NCBI GenBank assembly: GCA_040394635.1
Contig: JBEBRW010000004.1
Span: 84,378 to 148,377 of the forward strand
DNA: 64,000 bases
Source of the DNA: UBA5239 sp040394635
Lineage (GTDB): Bacteria; Verrucomicrobiota; Lentisphaeria; Victivallales; Victivallaceae
Direction: 5' to 3'
The notes beneath the pieces were generated by a model, which worked only from the letters and a program-made list of their open reading frames with translations, was not told where the DNA came from and did not search any database. Within the stretch, counting starts at the first letter, position 1, and every line of letters begins with the position of its first letter. Shown here piece after piece: positions 1 to 8,916 of the stretch. Position numbers and translations under genes: made by a program.

Positions 1-1
1 G

Positions 2-193
2 AAACTCTGCCGCGATTTCGGCTGCCGCTTCGTGCAGCCGGTACGCGAATACAGCAGCAAGGAAACGTTCGATCTTTGCCGCGAACTGGAGTTGCGCGAA
101 AATGTCTTTTTTGCCGACACCCCGGAGCAAATCCAAGGGCTCACCGCCAAAGGCGCGCGCGGCATCATGACCAACCGCCCAGAGAATTTCTAA
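2..193 (+). CDS. Glycerophosphodiester phosphodiesterase-like protein, C-terminal end (5' truncated by window edge)
   Basis: An open frame enters from the left edge and stops at TAA 191-193, giving 63 residues. The end reads NVFFADTPEQIQGLTAKGA followed by RGIMTNRPENF. That resembles the last strand and helix of GDPD TIM barrels, where a D-x-PEE-like helix is followed by Gly-Ala/Val-x-x-I-x-T-(D/N)-R-P. These enzymes hydrolyse glycerophosphodiesters to glycerol-3-phosphate and an alcohol. The catalytic N-terminal part lies outside the window, so the assignment rests on the C-terminal pattern only. Confidence 0.55.
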   Translation, partial: KLCRDFGCRFVQPVREYSSKETFDLCRELELRENVFFADTPEQIQGLTAKGARGIMTNRPENF

Positions 194-262
194 CCACAGA
201 AGTTTTTCCGGGCGACTCGAACGAGTAGAATAACGTGATTCTCTACTATCAGTGGATCAGCC

Positions 263-1018
263 TTATTTTTCAGGCGGCTGATTTTCTTCTTTGTAGGGGG
301 CGGCGATCATAATCGTTTCATTGGATTTCCCCTCGTAAAACAATACGATCACCATCTGGTCTTCCGGTACGCACCACAGACTGACAGAGGGATTGCTGTT
401 GCTGAAGCGTCCCCAACCATACTGTTTGTTCAGCAGGCCATACCATTCGGAAAAACTATTTCCGCTGCGGCTGGATATCCAGCCCGCTTTAAGCATCTCA
501 GACGGGTTTTCCGGTCGATAATCGGGATTCTGCAAAAAGTTCCTGAGGTCTCCACTGTCCCAGTAGACCGGTTTGGTCATGGTTTGGGTGATTTTAGGCA
601 GAAGCTTATCGACTTTTTCCTGATTCTCCGGCAGGTAGTACAACGTTATCGGTGACTGGCCGCCATCCAGGTACGGGCCGCCCCAGAAAAGCACCTCAGG
701 CGGGTTCAATTTCAATAATTCTTTGGTCTGCAGGGAATTCAGCAATACGGTCGAGCTGAGAACCGCACCGCGTTCTTTCAGAATCACCAGATAGGGATCC
801 GGCACGAAACGCGGGGTAACGACGTTGAAGCCATTTTCGCTTTTGGCGTTCTGCGGGCTTTGCACAAAGTTCTTGTATTCCTGAATCTTGCGGAAACAGT
901 ACGCATTGTCCGGCAGATCGGGGAACATATTCGCGCTATCGTCTGGATTCACGCTGCTGCGGCAACCGCTCAACAATACCGCCGCCGTTACGATTACAAT
1001 CAGGTTCATCAGTTTCAT
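263..1018 (-). CDS. Hypothetical lipoprotein
   Basis: A 251-residue protein starting at ATG 1018, with AGGAGA six bases upstream. Its N-terminus is a lipoprotein signal: short basic start, hydrophobic stretch, and the lipobox LLSGC at about residues 16-20. The rest is soluble, with several aromatic and proline-rich stretches and no domain I recognise. It is divergent from a second lipoprotein gene at 1155, so the two may share a control region. It is probably anchored to a membrane facing the periplasm; function unknown. Confidence 0.75.
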   Translation of the reverse strand: MKLMNLIVIVTAAVLLSGCRSSVNPDDSANMFPDLPDNAYCFRKIQEYKNFVQSPQNAKSENGFNVVTPRFVPDPYLVILKERGAVLSSTVLLNSLQTKELLKLNPPEVLFWGGPYLDGGQSPITLYYLPENQEKVDKLLPKITQTMTKPVYWDSGDLRNFLQNPDYRPENPSEMLKAGWISSRSGNSFSEWYGLLNKQYGWGRFSNSNPSVSLWCVPEDQMVIVLFYEGKSNETIMIAAPYKEENQPPEK

Positions 1019-1076
1019 GGCTTGTCTCCTGTATGTTTTTCTGGAGAATTATATCACATAAAACTGGCAAATGCAA

Positions 1077-1104
1077 TTGTATCGGGAAAATATTCCGTTA
1101 TAGT
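1077..1104 (+). promoter_or_regulatory. Putative sigma-70 promoter for the lipoprotein at 1155
   Basis: TTGTAT at 1077-1082 and TATAGT at 1099-1104 are separated by 16 bases, about 50 bases before the ATG at 1155. The region is AT-rich compared with flanking genes. Inferred from sequence only. Confidence 0.35.
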
Positions 1105-1154
1105 ATTTCACTGGACGGGTCCTGTATTATTGCGTAAATCATGAAGGAGAAAAC

Positions 1155-2030
1155 ATGAAGATAACGCGGCTATTCTTATTGGCTCTTGCGGCAGGCATGT
1201 TATTTCTGACCGGGTGTACCACTTATTATAGGTTTAATCATCCGGCAGTTTTCCAAGCTATCGGGACCGAAGATGAATTGACGTTATTTGTTCAGACCTG
1301 CCGGGTAAGCGGGACGGATGGATATCATGTTTATGATAACCAGTGGCAATTGGGTAGCGGTGATTTTTTCACTGATGTGATAAGAATTTCCGGAAAAGGC
1401 GAAGTCTCCATGCTCCAATTACCCGAAAGGCCGAGCCTCCGATTAAGAAGTTTTGTGTTTTATCCCTTTTTCAGTGACGGCAAAATCTATTTTATAACGC
1501 TGGATGAATATGGGTCTAAGTATGTTTATCGGTTTGATGGAGAGAAGATCGTACCGGCTTTCATAATGTATATTTTCGGCACTATGGAAGAGAAAAAGAC
1601 CGTAATTTATGTTCAGGAACCACGACCTTTTCCGGATTTGAAAGAATGGGAGGAGTGTGAAACATCGGATTATCGGGATGGTTTCCGTGATGCCCCGGCG
1701 TACCGGATGAGAAACTGGACGACATTTCTGCCGGATATTCCGATGCTCAAAACATTGGATAAAGTTATCATGCTGGAAAAACATTTTCCACTGCTGGATG
1801 CTTACAGCCGGGAGCAAGGGGCGTCAACCATCGCTGTTTCCCAAAAATTGCTCAAGGATGAACGGTTCATCTGGCAGGGCCGGGAAGTCTCGATCAAAGT
1901 ACCGCCATTCACGATGAAGGATAAAACGTTCGAGATTATCATCGATATTCCCGGCCTTCTGAAATCGCCCATTATCATTAAAAAAGAAATCAACCGGAAT
2001 AAACGGGTTTTCTGCTGGGCTCTGGTCTGA
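1155..2030 (+). CDS. Hypothetical lipoprotein
   Basis: A 291-residue protein with a clear GGAG ribosome site a few bases before ATG 1155. Residues 1-20 form a signal ending in the lipobox LFLTGC, and a short aromatic stretch (TTYYRF) follows. The mature part (about 270 residues) is rich in aromatic residues and charged loops and ends RNKRVFCWALV. No family was recognised. Codon use is less GC-rich than in most neighbours. It is divergent from the lipoprotein at 263-1018 and is followed by a 9-bp tandem repeat. Confidence 0.75.
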   Translation: MKITRLFLLALAAGMLFLTGCTTYYRFNHPAVFQAIGTEDELTLFVQTCRVSGTDGYHVYDNQWQLGSGDFFTDVIRISGKGEVSMLQLPERPSLRLRSFVFYPFFSDGKIYFITLDEYGSKYVYRFDGEKIVPAFIMYIFGTMEEKKTVIYVQEPRPFPDLKEWEECETSDYRDGFRDAPAYRMRNWTTFLPDIPMLKTLDKVIMLEKHFPLLDAYSREQGASTIAVSQKLLKDERFIWQGREVSIKVPPFTMKDKTFEIIIDIPGLLKSPIIIKKEINRNKRVFCWALV

Positions 2031-2053
2031 AATTACTCTATTTTTGAGTTTTT

Positions 2054-2089
2054 GTCCGACGCGTCCGACCAGTCCGACAGGTCCGATAA
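2054..2089. repeat. 9-bp tandem repeat, GTCC core (four units)
   Basis: GTCCGAC starts at 2054, 2063 and 2072, and GTCCGAT at 2081: four units with an exact period of 9. Seven positions are fixed and two vary. It belongs to the dispersed GGAC/GTCC family seen at seven other places in this window. Confidence 0.85.
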
Positions 2090-2138
2090 CAAACTCACCC
2101 AAAACGGCTGTCGAAATGATTGCGGGCGACGAATTCGA

Positions 2139-2180
2139 CCTTCCCGCGGTGACGGACTGAGTATCCGCCGCGCGGGAAGG
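2139..2180. terminator. Stem-loop after the GntR gene (possible terminator)
   Basis: CCTTCCCGCG at 2139-2148 is perfectly complementary to CGCGGGAAGG at 2171-2180, with a 22-base loop. It lies just downstream of the minus-strand GntR gene and after the plus-strand lipoprotein. No run of T follows, so a classical intrinsic terminator is not shown. Confidence 0.4.
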
Positions 2181-2194
2181 CCTTCCTGTGACTA

Positions 2195-3298
2195 TCAGCG
2201 TTGGGCCGCCAGGTTGAAGTGGGCGTCAACCACCATGCCGGGGGCGATGGTTTCCATTTTGAACTGGAAATCCAGCGACACGGCCACCTGTTCCATGAGC
2301 TCGTTCATGTTCAGGTCCAGCCGGTGGATGGGAATTGCCTTGCGCAGGGTTTTGATGGGGTCGAAGACCACGATGCTGAAATCCTTGCCATAGGTCCATC
2401 CGTGCTTGGTCAGGGTTTTATAAAGCCCCGTGGCGCTGTTCTCCGAAAGCACCACAAACCCGGTCCGCCTGCTGATGCCTTCGTCAAGCAGCCTTGTGGC
2501 CAGTTGAACCGCGGTTTCCGTCTTATAGTTGGTATCCTTGATCTGGATTCGCTCGCGGTCGTAACCGTGCTGCGTCAACGTTTCGGTGATCGGCTCGATG
2601 TAGCCGCCGAAAACCATGGTGTTGATGATGGTGGACTGCATCGGGCTCGGCTCCGGCGAAATCGATTTCGTATCCATGGTCACGAAGACGAAATTCTTCA
2701 GCCGGGCCCGGATGAACTGGTTGGTCATCTTCAAAAATGCGGACCGGTAGTTCAGGTGCACATAATTGGGCTTGCAGAAGGAATCCTTCAGGTAGCTGAC
2801 GATGACATACGGTTTGCCGGTTTTCGCCACCAGGTCGACGTAATGGCGGCGGTAGCCGAGCATGTCGACCACGACATAGGCGTCGGTCTGATCCTCCATG
2901 AGGTCGATGTTTTCCGTATATTCGATGCAGTTCACCTGGTTGCCCAGCGAGAGAAACTGCTGGTTCAGGTGGTGCACGATCAGGAGCGGTGTGGACACCG
3001 AGGAATAGTTGCTGACCGCGACATTGCCGAGAATGGTGATGCGCTTGCTTTTGACGGTGTAATTCTCGCGGCTGAAGCCGTCGCGGGAGATCACGATCGT
3101 CCTGCGCCCGCGGCAGGCGGAAATATAACCGCCCTCGCTCAGGTGGTTCAGCGCGTGCTGGGCGGTAACTCGGCAGACGCCGTAGATTTGGGAGATTTCA
3201 TCGAGGTTCGGCAGCGTGCTGCCCACCGGATAAACTCCATTGTGGATTTTGCTGATGATCTGATCAGCGATGTTGAAAAATTTATTTTTAGCACCCAT
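2195..3298 (-). CDS. GntR-family regulator with LacI-type sensor domain
   Basis: 367 residues. Residues about 5-72 form a GntR winged helix: FNIADQIISKIHNGVYPVGS, then a recognition helix around YGVCRVTAQHALNHL and a wing near GGYISACRGRR. Residues about 85-360 match the periplasmic-binding-protein-like sensor of LacI regulators, with a late GFVVLSENSATGLY segment. It should bind DNA as a dimer and respond to a sugar or sugar derivative. The start has a GGAG site. No metabolic gene lies directly downstream, so its target is unclear; it is divergent from the LacI regulator at 3758. Confidence 0.85.
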   Translation of the reverse strand: MGAKNKFFNIADQIISKIHNGVYPVGSTLPNLDEISQIYGVCRVTAQHALNHLSEGGYISACRGRRTIVISRDGFSRENYTVKSKRITILGNVAVSNYSSVSTPLLIVHHLNQQFLSLGNQVNCIEYTENIDLMEDQTDAYVVVDMLGYRRHYVDLVAKTGKPYVIVSYLKDSFCKPNYVHLNYRSAFLKMTNQFIRARLKNFVFVTMDTKSISPEPSPMQSTIINTMVFGGYIEPITETLTQHGYDRERIQIKDTNYKTETAVQLATRLLDEGISRRTGFVVLSENSATGLYKTLTKHGWTYGKDFSIVVFDPIKTLRKAIPIHRLDLNMNELMEQVAVSLDFQFKMETIAPGMVVDAHFNLAAQR

Positions 3299-3757
3299 AA
3301 TATAAACTCCTTTTATTTAAGATACTGCTTAGTAAAGAATTGCTCGAATTAAAAGTTCAATTAATCCGGGCTGTGGATCTGGACGAAATGTCTGGAAATG
3401 ATTTGATAATCATATACATCATTAGTCCATGGAAAATGATTATAAGCGATCTGCGGATAAAGAAGATCAGGAACCAGTGGGTTGTAAATACTTTATTGGT
3501 AGTAACGAAACATGTTCTGTGATTTTTTTGCTTTTTTGACGGAGTGGATTCTCTATTGTTGCTGTAGGGATAGCAACTCGTCATAAGTTTATTTACCTCA
3601 CAATATCTTCGATTTTCAAAAGTATGTTATACTATAATACATTCTACTTTAATAGTCAAGCTAAAAAATGATGTTTTATAAAAAATCAGATAAAATTATA
3701 CTTGATATAGCGGTATGGTGAGCTATTAGTATATCATCGGAAGAACGGAAGAGGCTT
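3299..3757. other. AT-rich intergenic region between divergent regulators
   Basis: No convincing gene: the two short open frames here lack ribosome sites and homologous-looking motifs. The part nearest the LacI gene is very AT-rich and holds a -10-like TATAAT at 3633-3638 inside a quasi-palindrome (about 3622-3640), a plausible regulator site. It must contain promoters for both the GntR gene (minus) and the LacI gene (plus). Confidence 0.5.
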
Positions 3758-4825
3758 ATGAATATACGGAAATTTGCGGAAATTTGCGGAGTGTCGATCT
3801 CAACGGTTTCGCGGGCTTTGGGGCGGCCTTTTGAACAGGCGGAAATGAGCCGGGAGCTGTACGACAAAATCCGGGAAAAAGCGGCTGAAGTCGGGTATTC
3901 GCCCAACTATCACGCCAAGGTTCTCCATACCCAGGTTTCCAATAACATCGGGTTCATTGCCGGCAGCCCGCTGCCGATGAACTGCGGGTCGGCCATCGAG
4001 GGGATTTCAAGCGTATTTTCGCCCCTCGACAAGGGGCTGATGGCGTTTCCGTGCAACAATGATCCCCGCAAGGAAGTCGAGGCGCTTGCCAGCATGATTT
4101 ACCGGAAGATGGACGCCATCATCTACTTCCCCCATCAATATCCGTCCGGACAGGGCAACTTCCAGCATCTGCCGGATGAGCTGAAAAAGACGCCGCATCC
4201 CCCGCCGGTGATCGCGATCATGTCCGGCATCGATTCGCCGCTGTTTTTCCAGGTTCGCTGCCGCGAATATGCGATCGGGCAGCGGGCGGCGCGGCGCCAC
4301 ATGGCCGAGGGCTGCCGGATATTCGGCATTCTGGACGCGAAAATAACCACGCTGCGCAATGAGGAAATTATTCGTGGTTACACCGAAACATTACTCGAAA
4401 ACGGTGTGCCGCCGGAAAACATCAGGCCGGTCAATCTTTCCGTTCCGTTCGTAGCGGAAGAATTCGAAACGTTGCGCGGTGTCGATGCCTTGTGGGCCTG
4501 CTATCTGGTCGGGCTGCCGGGCTGCTTCGAATATCTGGAGAAAATCTGCCGGATTTCCGAGCTGCACATCGACACTCACACTTTCACCGAAACAGTGATC
4601 CTCCTTGATGTATTGCTGACCAGTTACTTCAAGAGAGCCCAGAAGAAGCATCCTTTCAAGTCGCTGATGGTATCGCAGACCAGCATGTTCGATCTTGGCG
4701 TCCGCACCGCCAAAATGACCTTGAAAATCCTCAAAAACAAACGGCTCAAACCCTACACTGAATACGTCGAAAACCGTTATTGTTCCTTTGACGACGAAGA
4801 CTTCATTCAGCTTCCGGTGAAATGA
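3758..4825 (+). CDS. LacI-family transcriptional regulator
   Basis: 355 residues, with an AGAGG ribosome site before ATG 3758. The N-terminus is a LacI helix-turn-helix: IRKFAEICGVSISTVSRALG, then the hinge region VGYSPNYHAKVL. The remainder is the two-lobed sugar-sensor domain (IGFIAGSP near residue 67; VDALWACYLVG near 250). The last lobe is shorter and less conserved than in LacI/PurR, so the ligand cannot be named. The start contains a direct repeat (aaatttgcgg twice, residues about 5-10). It is convergent with the ZIP transporter only six bases downstream. Confidence 0.85.
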   Translation: MNIRKFAEICGVSISTVSRALGRPFEQAEMSRELYDKIREKAAEVGYSPNYHAKVLHTQVSNNIGFIAGSPLPMNCGSAIEGISSVFSPLDKGLMAFPCNNDPRKEVEALASMIYRKMDAIIYFPHQYPSGQGNFQHLPDELKKTPHPPPVIAIMSGIDSPLFFQVRCREYAIGQRAARRHMAEGCRIFGILDAKITTLRNEEIIRGYTETLLENGVPPENIRPVNLSVPFVAEEFETLRGVDALWACYLVGLPGCFEYLEKICRISELHIDTHTFTETVILLDVLLTSYFKRAQKKHPFKSLMVSQTSMFDLGVRTAKMTLKILKNKRLKPYTEYVENRYCSFDDEDFIQLPVK

Positions 4826-4831
4826 AGCCGC

Positions 4832-5599
4832 TCATCCCGCCATGCTGAGCATGAACGCGGCCAGGAAGCCGAGCACGGTCACCAGCCCGGCGTAATTGTG
4901 CGTTTCGCTGAACGCCTCCGGGATCATCGTATCGACCAGCATCGCCAGGATGGCCCCGGCGGCAGTGGCAATGGTCGCGGCAATCACCGTATTCGGGAAA
5001 TGCGAAAAGATCGAATACCCCGCCAGCGCCGCGATCCCGGAAATAACCGCAATGCCGATCCAGATGCCGAAAATATAGCGCTTGCTGTACCCCGCCCGTT
5101 TCATGCCCGCCGAGCTCGACAGTCCCTCGGGAATATTGGAGATGAAAATCGCCGCCACCGCGATCAGTCCCATGCCGGAACCCTCCAGCATCGAGAGCCC
5201 GATGACGATCGACTCGGGAATACCGTCAAGCAGCGCCCCCAGTGCAATCGCGGTGCCGCTGCCGGCATCATCGTCGCCGACCTCGGCCATGTGGTGGTCG
5301 GGGTGGTATCCGGAGCGCTTGCGGTGCCTGGCACCGTAGCGGCTCAAAACCTGATTGGCCACCGTGTAGACCACCGCGCCGCCGAGGAAACCGAACGCCA
5401 CCGCCCGCAGCCCGCCCTTGTGATACGCGGACTCCATCAGCTCAAAGGCCAGCGTCGAGATCAGCACGCCGCTGCCGAACGCCATCACCACCGCGATAAT
5501 CCGCTGCGACACCCGGCTGAAATATCCCGCCAGCGCCCCCAGCAGCAAAGCCGATCCGGCAAACAATCCCCAGAACCCGGCCAGTAACAATCCATGCAT
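4832..5599 (-). CDS. ZIP-family metal (zinc/iron) transporter
   Basis: 255 residues with about eight hydrophobic segments. Segment 4 reads GALLDGIPESIVIGLS and segment 5 has ISNIPEGLSSSAG, the paired metal-site motifs of ZIP carriers. The usual first His of segment 4 is Asp here, as in a known ZupT/GufA-like subgroup. A His- and Asp-rich loop (residues about 92-112, with HPDHH and GDDDAG) sits between segments 3 and 4, as is typical. It should import divalent metal into the cytoplasm. No metal regulator lies next to it. Confidence 0.85.
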   Translation of the reverse strand: MHGLLLAGFWGLFAGSALLLGALAGYFSRVSQRIIAVVMAFGSGVLISTLAFELMESAYHKGGLRAVAFGFLGGAVVYTVANQVLSRYGARHRKRSGYHPDHHMAEVGDDDAGSGTAIALGALLDGIPESIVIGLSMLEGSGMGLIAVAAIFISNIPEGLSSSAGMKRAGYSKRYIFGIWIGIAVISGIAALAGYSIFSHFPNTVIAATIATAAGAILAMLVDTMIPEAFSETHNYAGLVTVLGFLAAFMLSMAG

Positions 5600-5662
5600 A
5601 ATTTTCTCCCCTGTCGTTTTACCTATAACATAACAGGGTTTACCCGTATTTCAACCGCGGTT

Positions 5663-8149
5663 TTATGGAGTCAGCCGCAGTACCAGGGTGGCATAGGGTG
5701 GCATTAGGATCGATTGTTCAGATTCATATCGCCATGCGGCGTCGAAGAAATCGGTAATTGCAGTGGCAGCGGGCAGCGTAATCCTGCCGGTTTGATCATG
5801 AGAAAGGTTCACTGCCAAAAGACAGCGTTCTTTGCCGTTATGGTATATCGCGTAAATGATATCATCCGAAGCCTTGAGGATTTTCTGTTCTTTTTTGCTG
5901 GAATTCATAAAGTTTGTCAGCAGCGCGAAATCGTTGGAAATAATTTTTCCGTAAGACTGCATTTCCGGAAAACTGAGCATGGAATAGGCTTCATATTCAT
6001 ACCAGCTGTAAAATAAAAGGCTCTTGCTGTCATCGATCAGGTTCATGATGAATGAGGCATAGATTTCCTGAAAACCCGGAATTTCCGTTATGGTCTTGAA
6101 TTGAAATGTTTGAAGATAATTCTGGAACGGGGCATTCGGCTTTGCTTTTTTCATATCCATGGAGAATCTTCGCATTTCCTTTAGATTTGAATTTGGGAAC
6201 GGATAGTAGTCGTATGAAGCGATATCCGTGCCCGGGGTAAACTCGTGAAATCTCCAGCGCTGGCAGAGGTTAACCAGAACATAATGTTTGGGATCGGATG
6301 CTTTGACAATGGCATGCATCTGCTTAATGTCTTCCGGTGTGATGACTTTCCGGATTTCCGGTTCATCATATCCGTAGCCCAGCAAAGCCGGATGATGGCG
6401 AATACGTTCGACAACCCCCTGAATCAGTTCAAAATCGATTTTTCCATGTGGCTGTATGGAACTGCCCATGTGAAGGGAAGCTTCAGCATAAAAATTATTT
6501 GCCTGACAAAAATCAAGTTGTTTGAGGTAAGATGCGGCATAGAACTCAATTGCGTTGGACAAGTATTCCTGGCGCGGCAGGGTAAGGGATGGAGCGGCGG
6601 GGTCATAACTGATCACATTGAGTTTATTCATGCCGAATTGTTCCTGCCCATGGCGGAGATACTCGGCAATTTGAGGAAAGGCGGTAAAATCCGGACGGTA
6701 ATGCATCGATGGAAAGTGCGAACCCGATATACGGTTGAAGGCTTTGCCGTTTACCAGGATTTCCATTCCTTCTGTAGTCACCTGACGGATCGGCTCGAGC
6801 TTTTCAACAGGGATGGCGTTGCGCCGGAAAATTTTCTTCTGCTCCGAATAAATACTTTTTCCCTCCGACACCGCTTCGGCCGCCACAAGGTAATTCCCTG
6901 CGGGGAGTTTACCCAGGGGCAATTGGAATTTCAGTGAATCGGCGGCCGCTTTTTGAGTTTCGAAGAATACTTTATCGCCGCGGCGGACGGTCACGTGAAC
7001 GGTTGTACCCGGCGGCGTTTGGCGGCATACAATTTCCAGCGGAGTAGTGTCGATATCGAGCAACCGCCACCTTGAATTACGGGTCTTCTTGCCGTTTTCA
7101 AAAACCGGCTCAGCAATCATGGTCGGGCGATCGACGAATGTCAGCATGGCCGGAAACGGCTGTATCGACAGCAGGGAAATTTGTTCCTCAACCTCTTCCA
7201 CTTCAAGTTTATCCCACCAGGCTTTTCCCTCTCCGTTATTGTTGACTTTGAAATAGAGCTCCAGGCCGTGGGTATCGATGGCGGTTTTGACCGTCATCCG
7301 GCACTGCGCCCAAGTCGACATATTACAGGGGACCAGAGTCCATTTCCAATCGGAATGCTGGGTATGTTTGATCTGATCTGCGCTCCGGCTTTGCCCGATT
7401 CCGAAAATCACCGTACCAGCTGGAATGGTATTTCTGGCGTAAACCTGAATCCGGTAGGTTGTATTCGGCTTGACTGGAAACGGTTTTACGGAGCGGGCAA
7501 TTTCCTCCTGCGAATCCGTTCCTCCCTGTTCCAGGCAAAACTTCCCGGCAAACGCATCTTGATCGCAAACCCGGTATTTTCCCTGCATGGCGCTGAACAC
7601 TCCGTCGCTGCTTTCTTCCAGCCATTTTTCCTGCTGATCTTCCTTGTTGGCGATGAATGCTATACGGGCAACCTCAAGCTCTCCCCGGGCGCATTCCACC
7701 GGGTCCCAACGCAAAGCTTTGATCGATTCCGCCGCAACCCAATCCGAATAGCCTGTAACGGTATCGGCATTCAAACGGATGCGTTTGGTATGCCACTGCC
7801 CGTCAATATTCAGGAAGCCCAATTTAACGATATGGCTTTCGCTGAATTGCGAGTCGGAACCAGTCATGAAATAGAGCGTACCCCAATTATTTTTCGGGAT
7901 ATCTTTGACCACCCGGTATTTGATTTCGAAATAATCGTATTTCCGTAAATCCATGGGTTGTTTTAATTGTAAAATCGGGTCCGTATTCTGAATATTCAAC
8001 TTCAGGATATCATTTGCCCGCGAAAGTTGCATCCGGATCGGGTTTCCCCAATTTCCAAACTGGTTTGATTTATCCCATATGATATCCGAATCCGCCCAGA
8101 CGCTAAACGCGAGCAAGAACATCAGAATTGCGTATTTTTTACTTGACAT
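5663..8149 (-). CDS. Large secreted glycosidase-like protein (cassette A)
   Basis: 828 residues. I prefer ATG 8149 (MSSKKYAILMFLL) over 8158 because AAGGA then lies eight bases upstream. It opens with a signal peptide cut near SVWA-DSD. Residues about 20-340 look like one or two jelly-roll carbohydrate-binding modules (HTKRIRL; GKAWWDKLEVEEVEE). Residues about 440-740 look like a TIM-barrel hydrolase starting MEILVNGKAFNRISGSHFPS and holding LLGYGYDEPE, a likely catalytic acidic pair. A small C-terminal beta domain follows. The family is not one I can name with certainty. It follows the pseudopilin by 26 bases, in the same operon. Confidence 0.7.
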   Translation of the reverse strand: MSSKKYAILMFLLAFSVWADSDIIWDKSNQFGNWGNPIRMQLSRANDILKLNIQNTDPILQLKQPMDLRKYDYFEIKYRVVKDIPKNNWGTLYFMTGSDSQFSESHIVKLGFLNIDGQWHTKRIRLNADTVTGYSDWVAAESIKALRWDPVECARGELEVARIAFIANKEDQQEKWLEESSDGVFSAMQGKYRVCDQDAFAGKFCLEQGGTDSQEEIARSVKPFPVKPNTTYRIQVYARNTIPAGTVIFGIGQSRSADQIKHTQHSDWKWTLVPCNMSTWAQCRMTVKTAIDTHGLELYFKVNNNGEGKAWWDKLEVEEVEEQISLLSIQPFPAMLTFVDRPTMIAEPVFENGKKTRNSRWRLLDIDTTPLEIVCRQTPPGTTVHVTVRRGDKVFFETQKAAADSLKFQLPLGKLPAGNYLVAAEAVSEGKSIYSEQKKIFRRNAIPVEKLEPIRQVTTEGMEILVNGKAFNRISGSHFPSMHYRPDFTAFPQIAEYLRHGQEQFGMNKLNVISYDPAAPSLTLPRQEYLSNAIEFYAASYLKQLDFCQANNFYAEASLHMGSSIQPHGKIDFELIQGVVERIRHHPALLGYGYDEPEIRKVITPEDIKQMHAIVKASDPKHYVLVNLCQRWRFHEFTPGTDIASYDYYPFPNSNLKEMRRFSMDMKKAKPNAPFQNYLQTFQFKTITEIPGFQEIYASFIMNLIDDSKSLLFYSWYEYEAYSMLSFPEMQSYGKIISNDFALLTNFMNSSKKEQKILKASDDIIYAIYHNGKERCLLAVNLSHDQTGRITLPAATAITDFFDAAWRYESEQSILMPPYATLVLRLTP

Positions 8150-8175
8150 GTCAGGCATCCTTATCCAAAATTGAT

Positions 8176-8916
8176 TTAATTTGTCCAGTTATAATCCGTC
8201 AGCAAAAACGGCGCTCCGGCATTGTTCCTTGCCGGATTGAAAAATTCTTTCCGGGTTCCGCGAACTTCCTGCCCAATATCTCGCACATGGCCGCCAAATA
8301 TCAGAAAATTAGCCCGGAGCGCATGTGTCGCATAAATTCTTCCGGCCGGATCATACGGATAAACCGTACTGTCGAAATTGAAGAAAAAAGAGGTGGTGAC
8401 AGCGCTGTTGACCATGCTGCCGGCGACATCTCCGATCATCACCAGATTATTGCTCGAGGGGAATTTCAGAAGTTCAACGGTTTTTATCTGGCTGCGGGCT
8501 ATGGTTGTATCGGATCCGTAAGATTGCGAATTATTATAGCCGAACGTGGTATAATTCAGTCCGTAACTGATAGAACCATAGACCTCGCTGTTGCTGGCGG
8601 TCCATTTGTCGGGACTGATTTTTTTGACGCTTTTCGGGCACCAGTAAATCGATGTGTCCGGCATATATGATTTTTGCAGGATCGTATACCACCGGTCCGT
8701 ATCGCCATTCAAATTTGCGCTGACGCAGTAATCGTCATAGTCCATTGTATACATGGAATGTGCCATGCCTAATTGCTTCAAATTGCTCTTGCAGACTGTA
8801 CTGCGTCCTTTTTCCCGCGCGGCGTTCAGTGCCGGCAAGAGCATGGCTGCGAGAATCGCAATGATCGCGATTACAACCAGGAGCTCTATAAGTGTAAAAT
8901 AGTGACTGCGTTTCAT
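8176..8916 (-). CDS. Prepilin-type secreted protein (H-X9-DG-like pseudopilin), cassette A
   Basis: 246 residues from ATG 8916, chosen because GGAGGAAACC precedes it and because it overlaps the regulator stop in an ATGA junction; an upstream in-frame start would add an implausible leader. MKRSHYFTLIELLVVIAI is a type IV prepilin signal, with cleavage before Phe7 and Glu at +5. The soluble part begins near NAAREKGRS and has the CKSNLKQLGMAHSMYTMDYDD helix of this class. The C-terminal motif is HALRANFLIFGGHV, where the usual DG is GG. It is probably processed by a prepilin peptidase and placed on the cell surface. Confidence 0.88.
   Translation of the reverse strand: MKRSHYFTLIELLVVIAIIAILAAMLLPALNAAREKGRSTVCKSNLKQLGMAHSMYTMDYDDYCVSANLNGDTDRWYTILQKSYMPDTSIYWCPKSVKKISPDKWTASNSEVYGSISYGLNYTTFGYNNSQSYGSDTTIARSQIKTVELLKFPSSNNLVMIGDVAGSMVNSAVTTSFFFNFDSTVYPYDPAGRIYATHALRANFLIFGGHVRDIGQEVRGTRKEFFNPARNNAGAPFLLTDYNWTN

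Noticed and set aside
2052..2393. Plus-strand frame across the 9-bp repeat
   Set aside because: It begins in the repeat and then runs antisense to the GntR gene; no motif or ribosome site.
3340..3584. Two short overlapping open frames in the divergent region
   Set aside because: AT-rich, no ribosome site, opposite strands of the same stretch, and no protein-like pattern.
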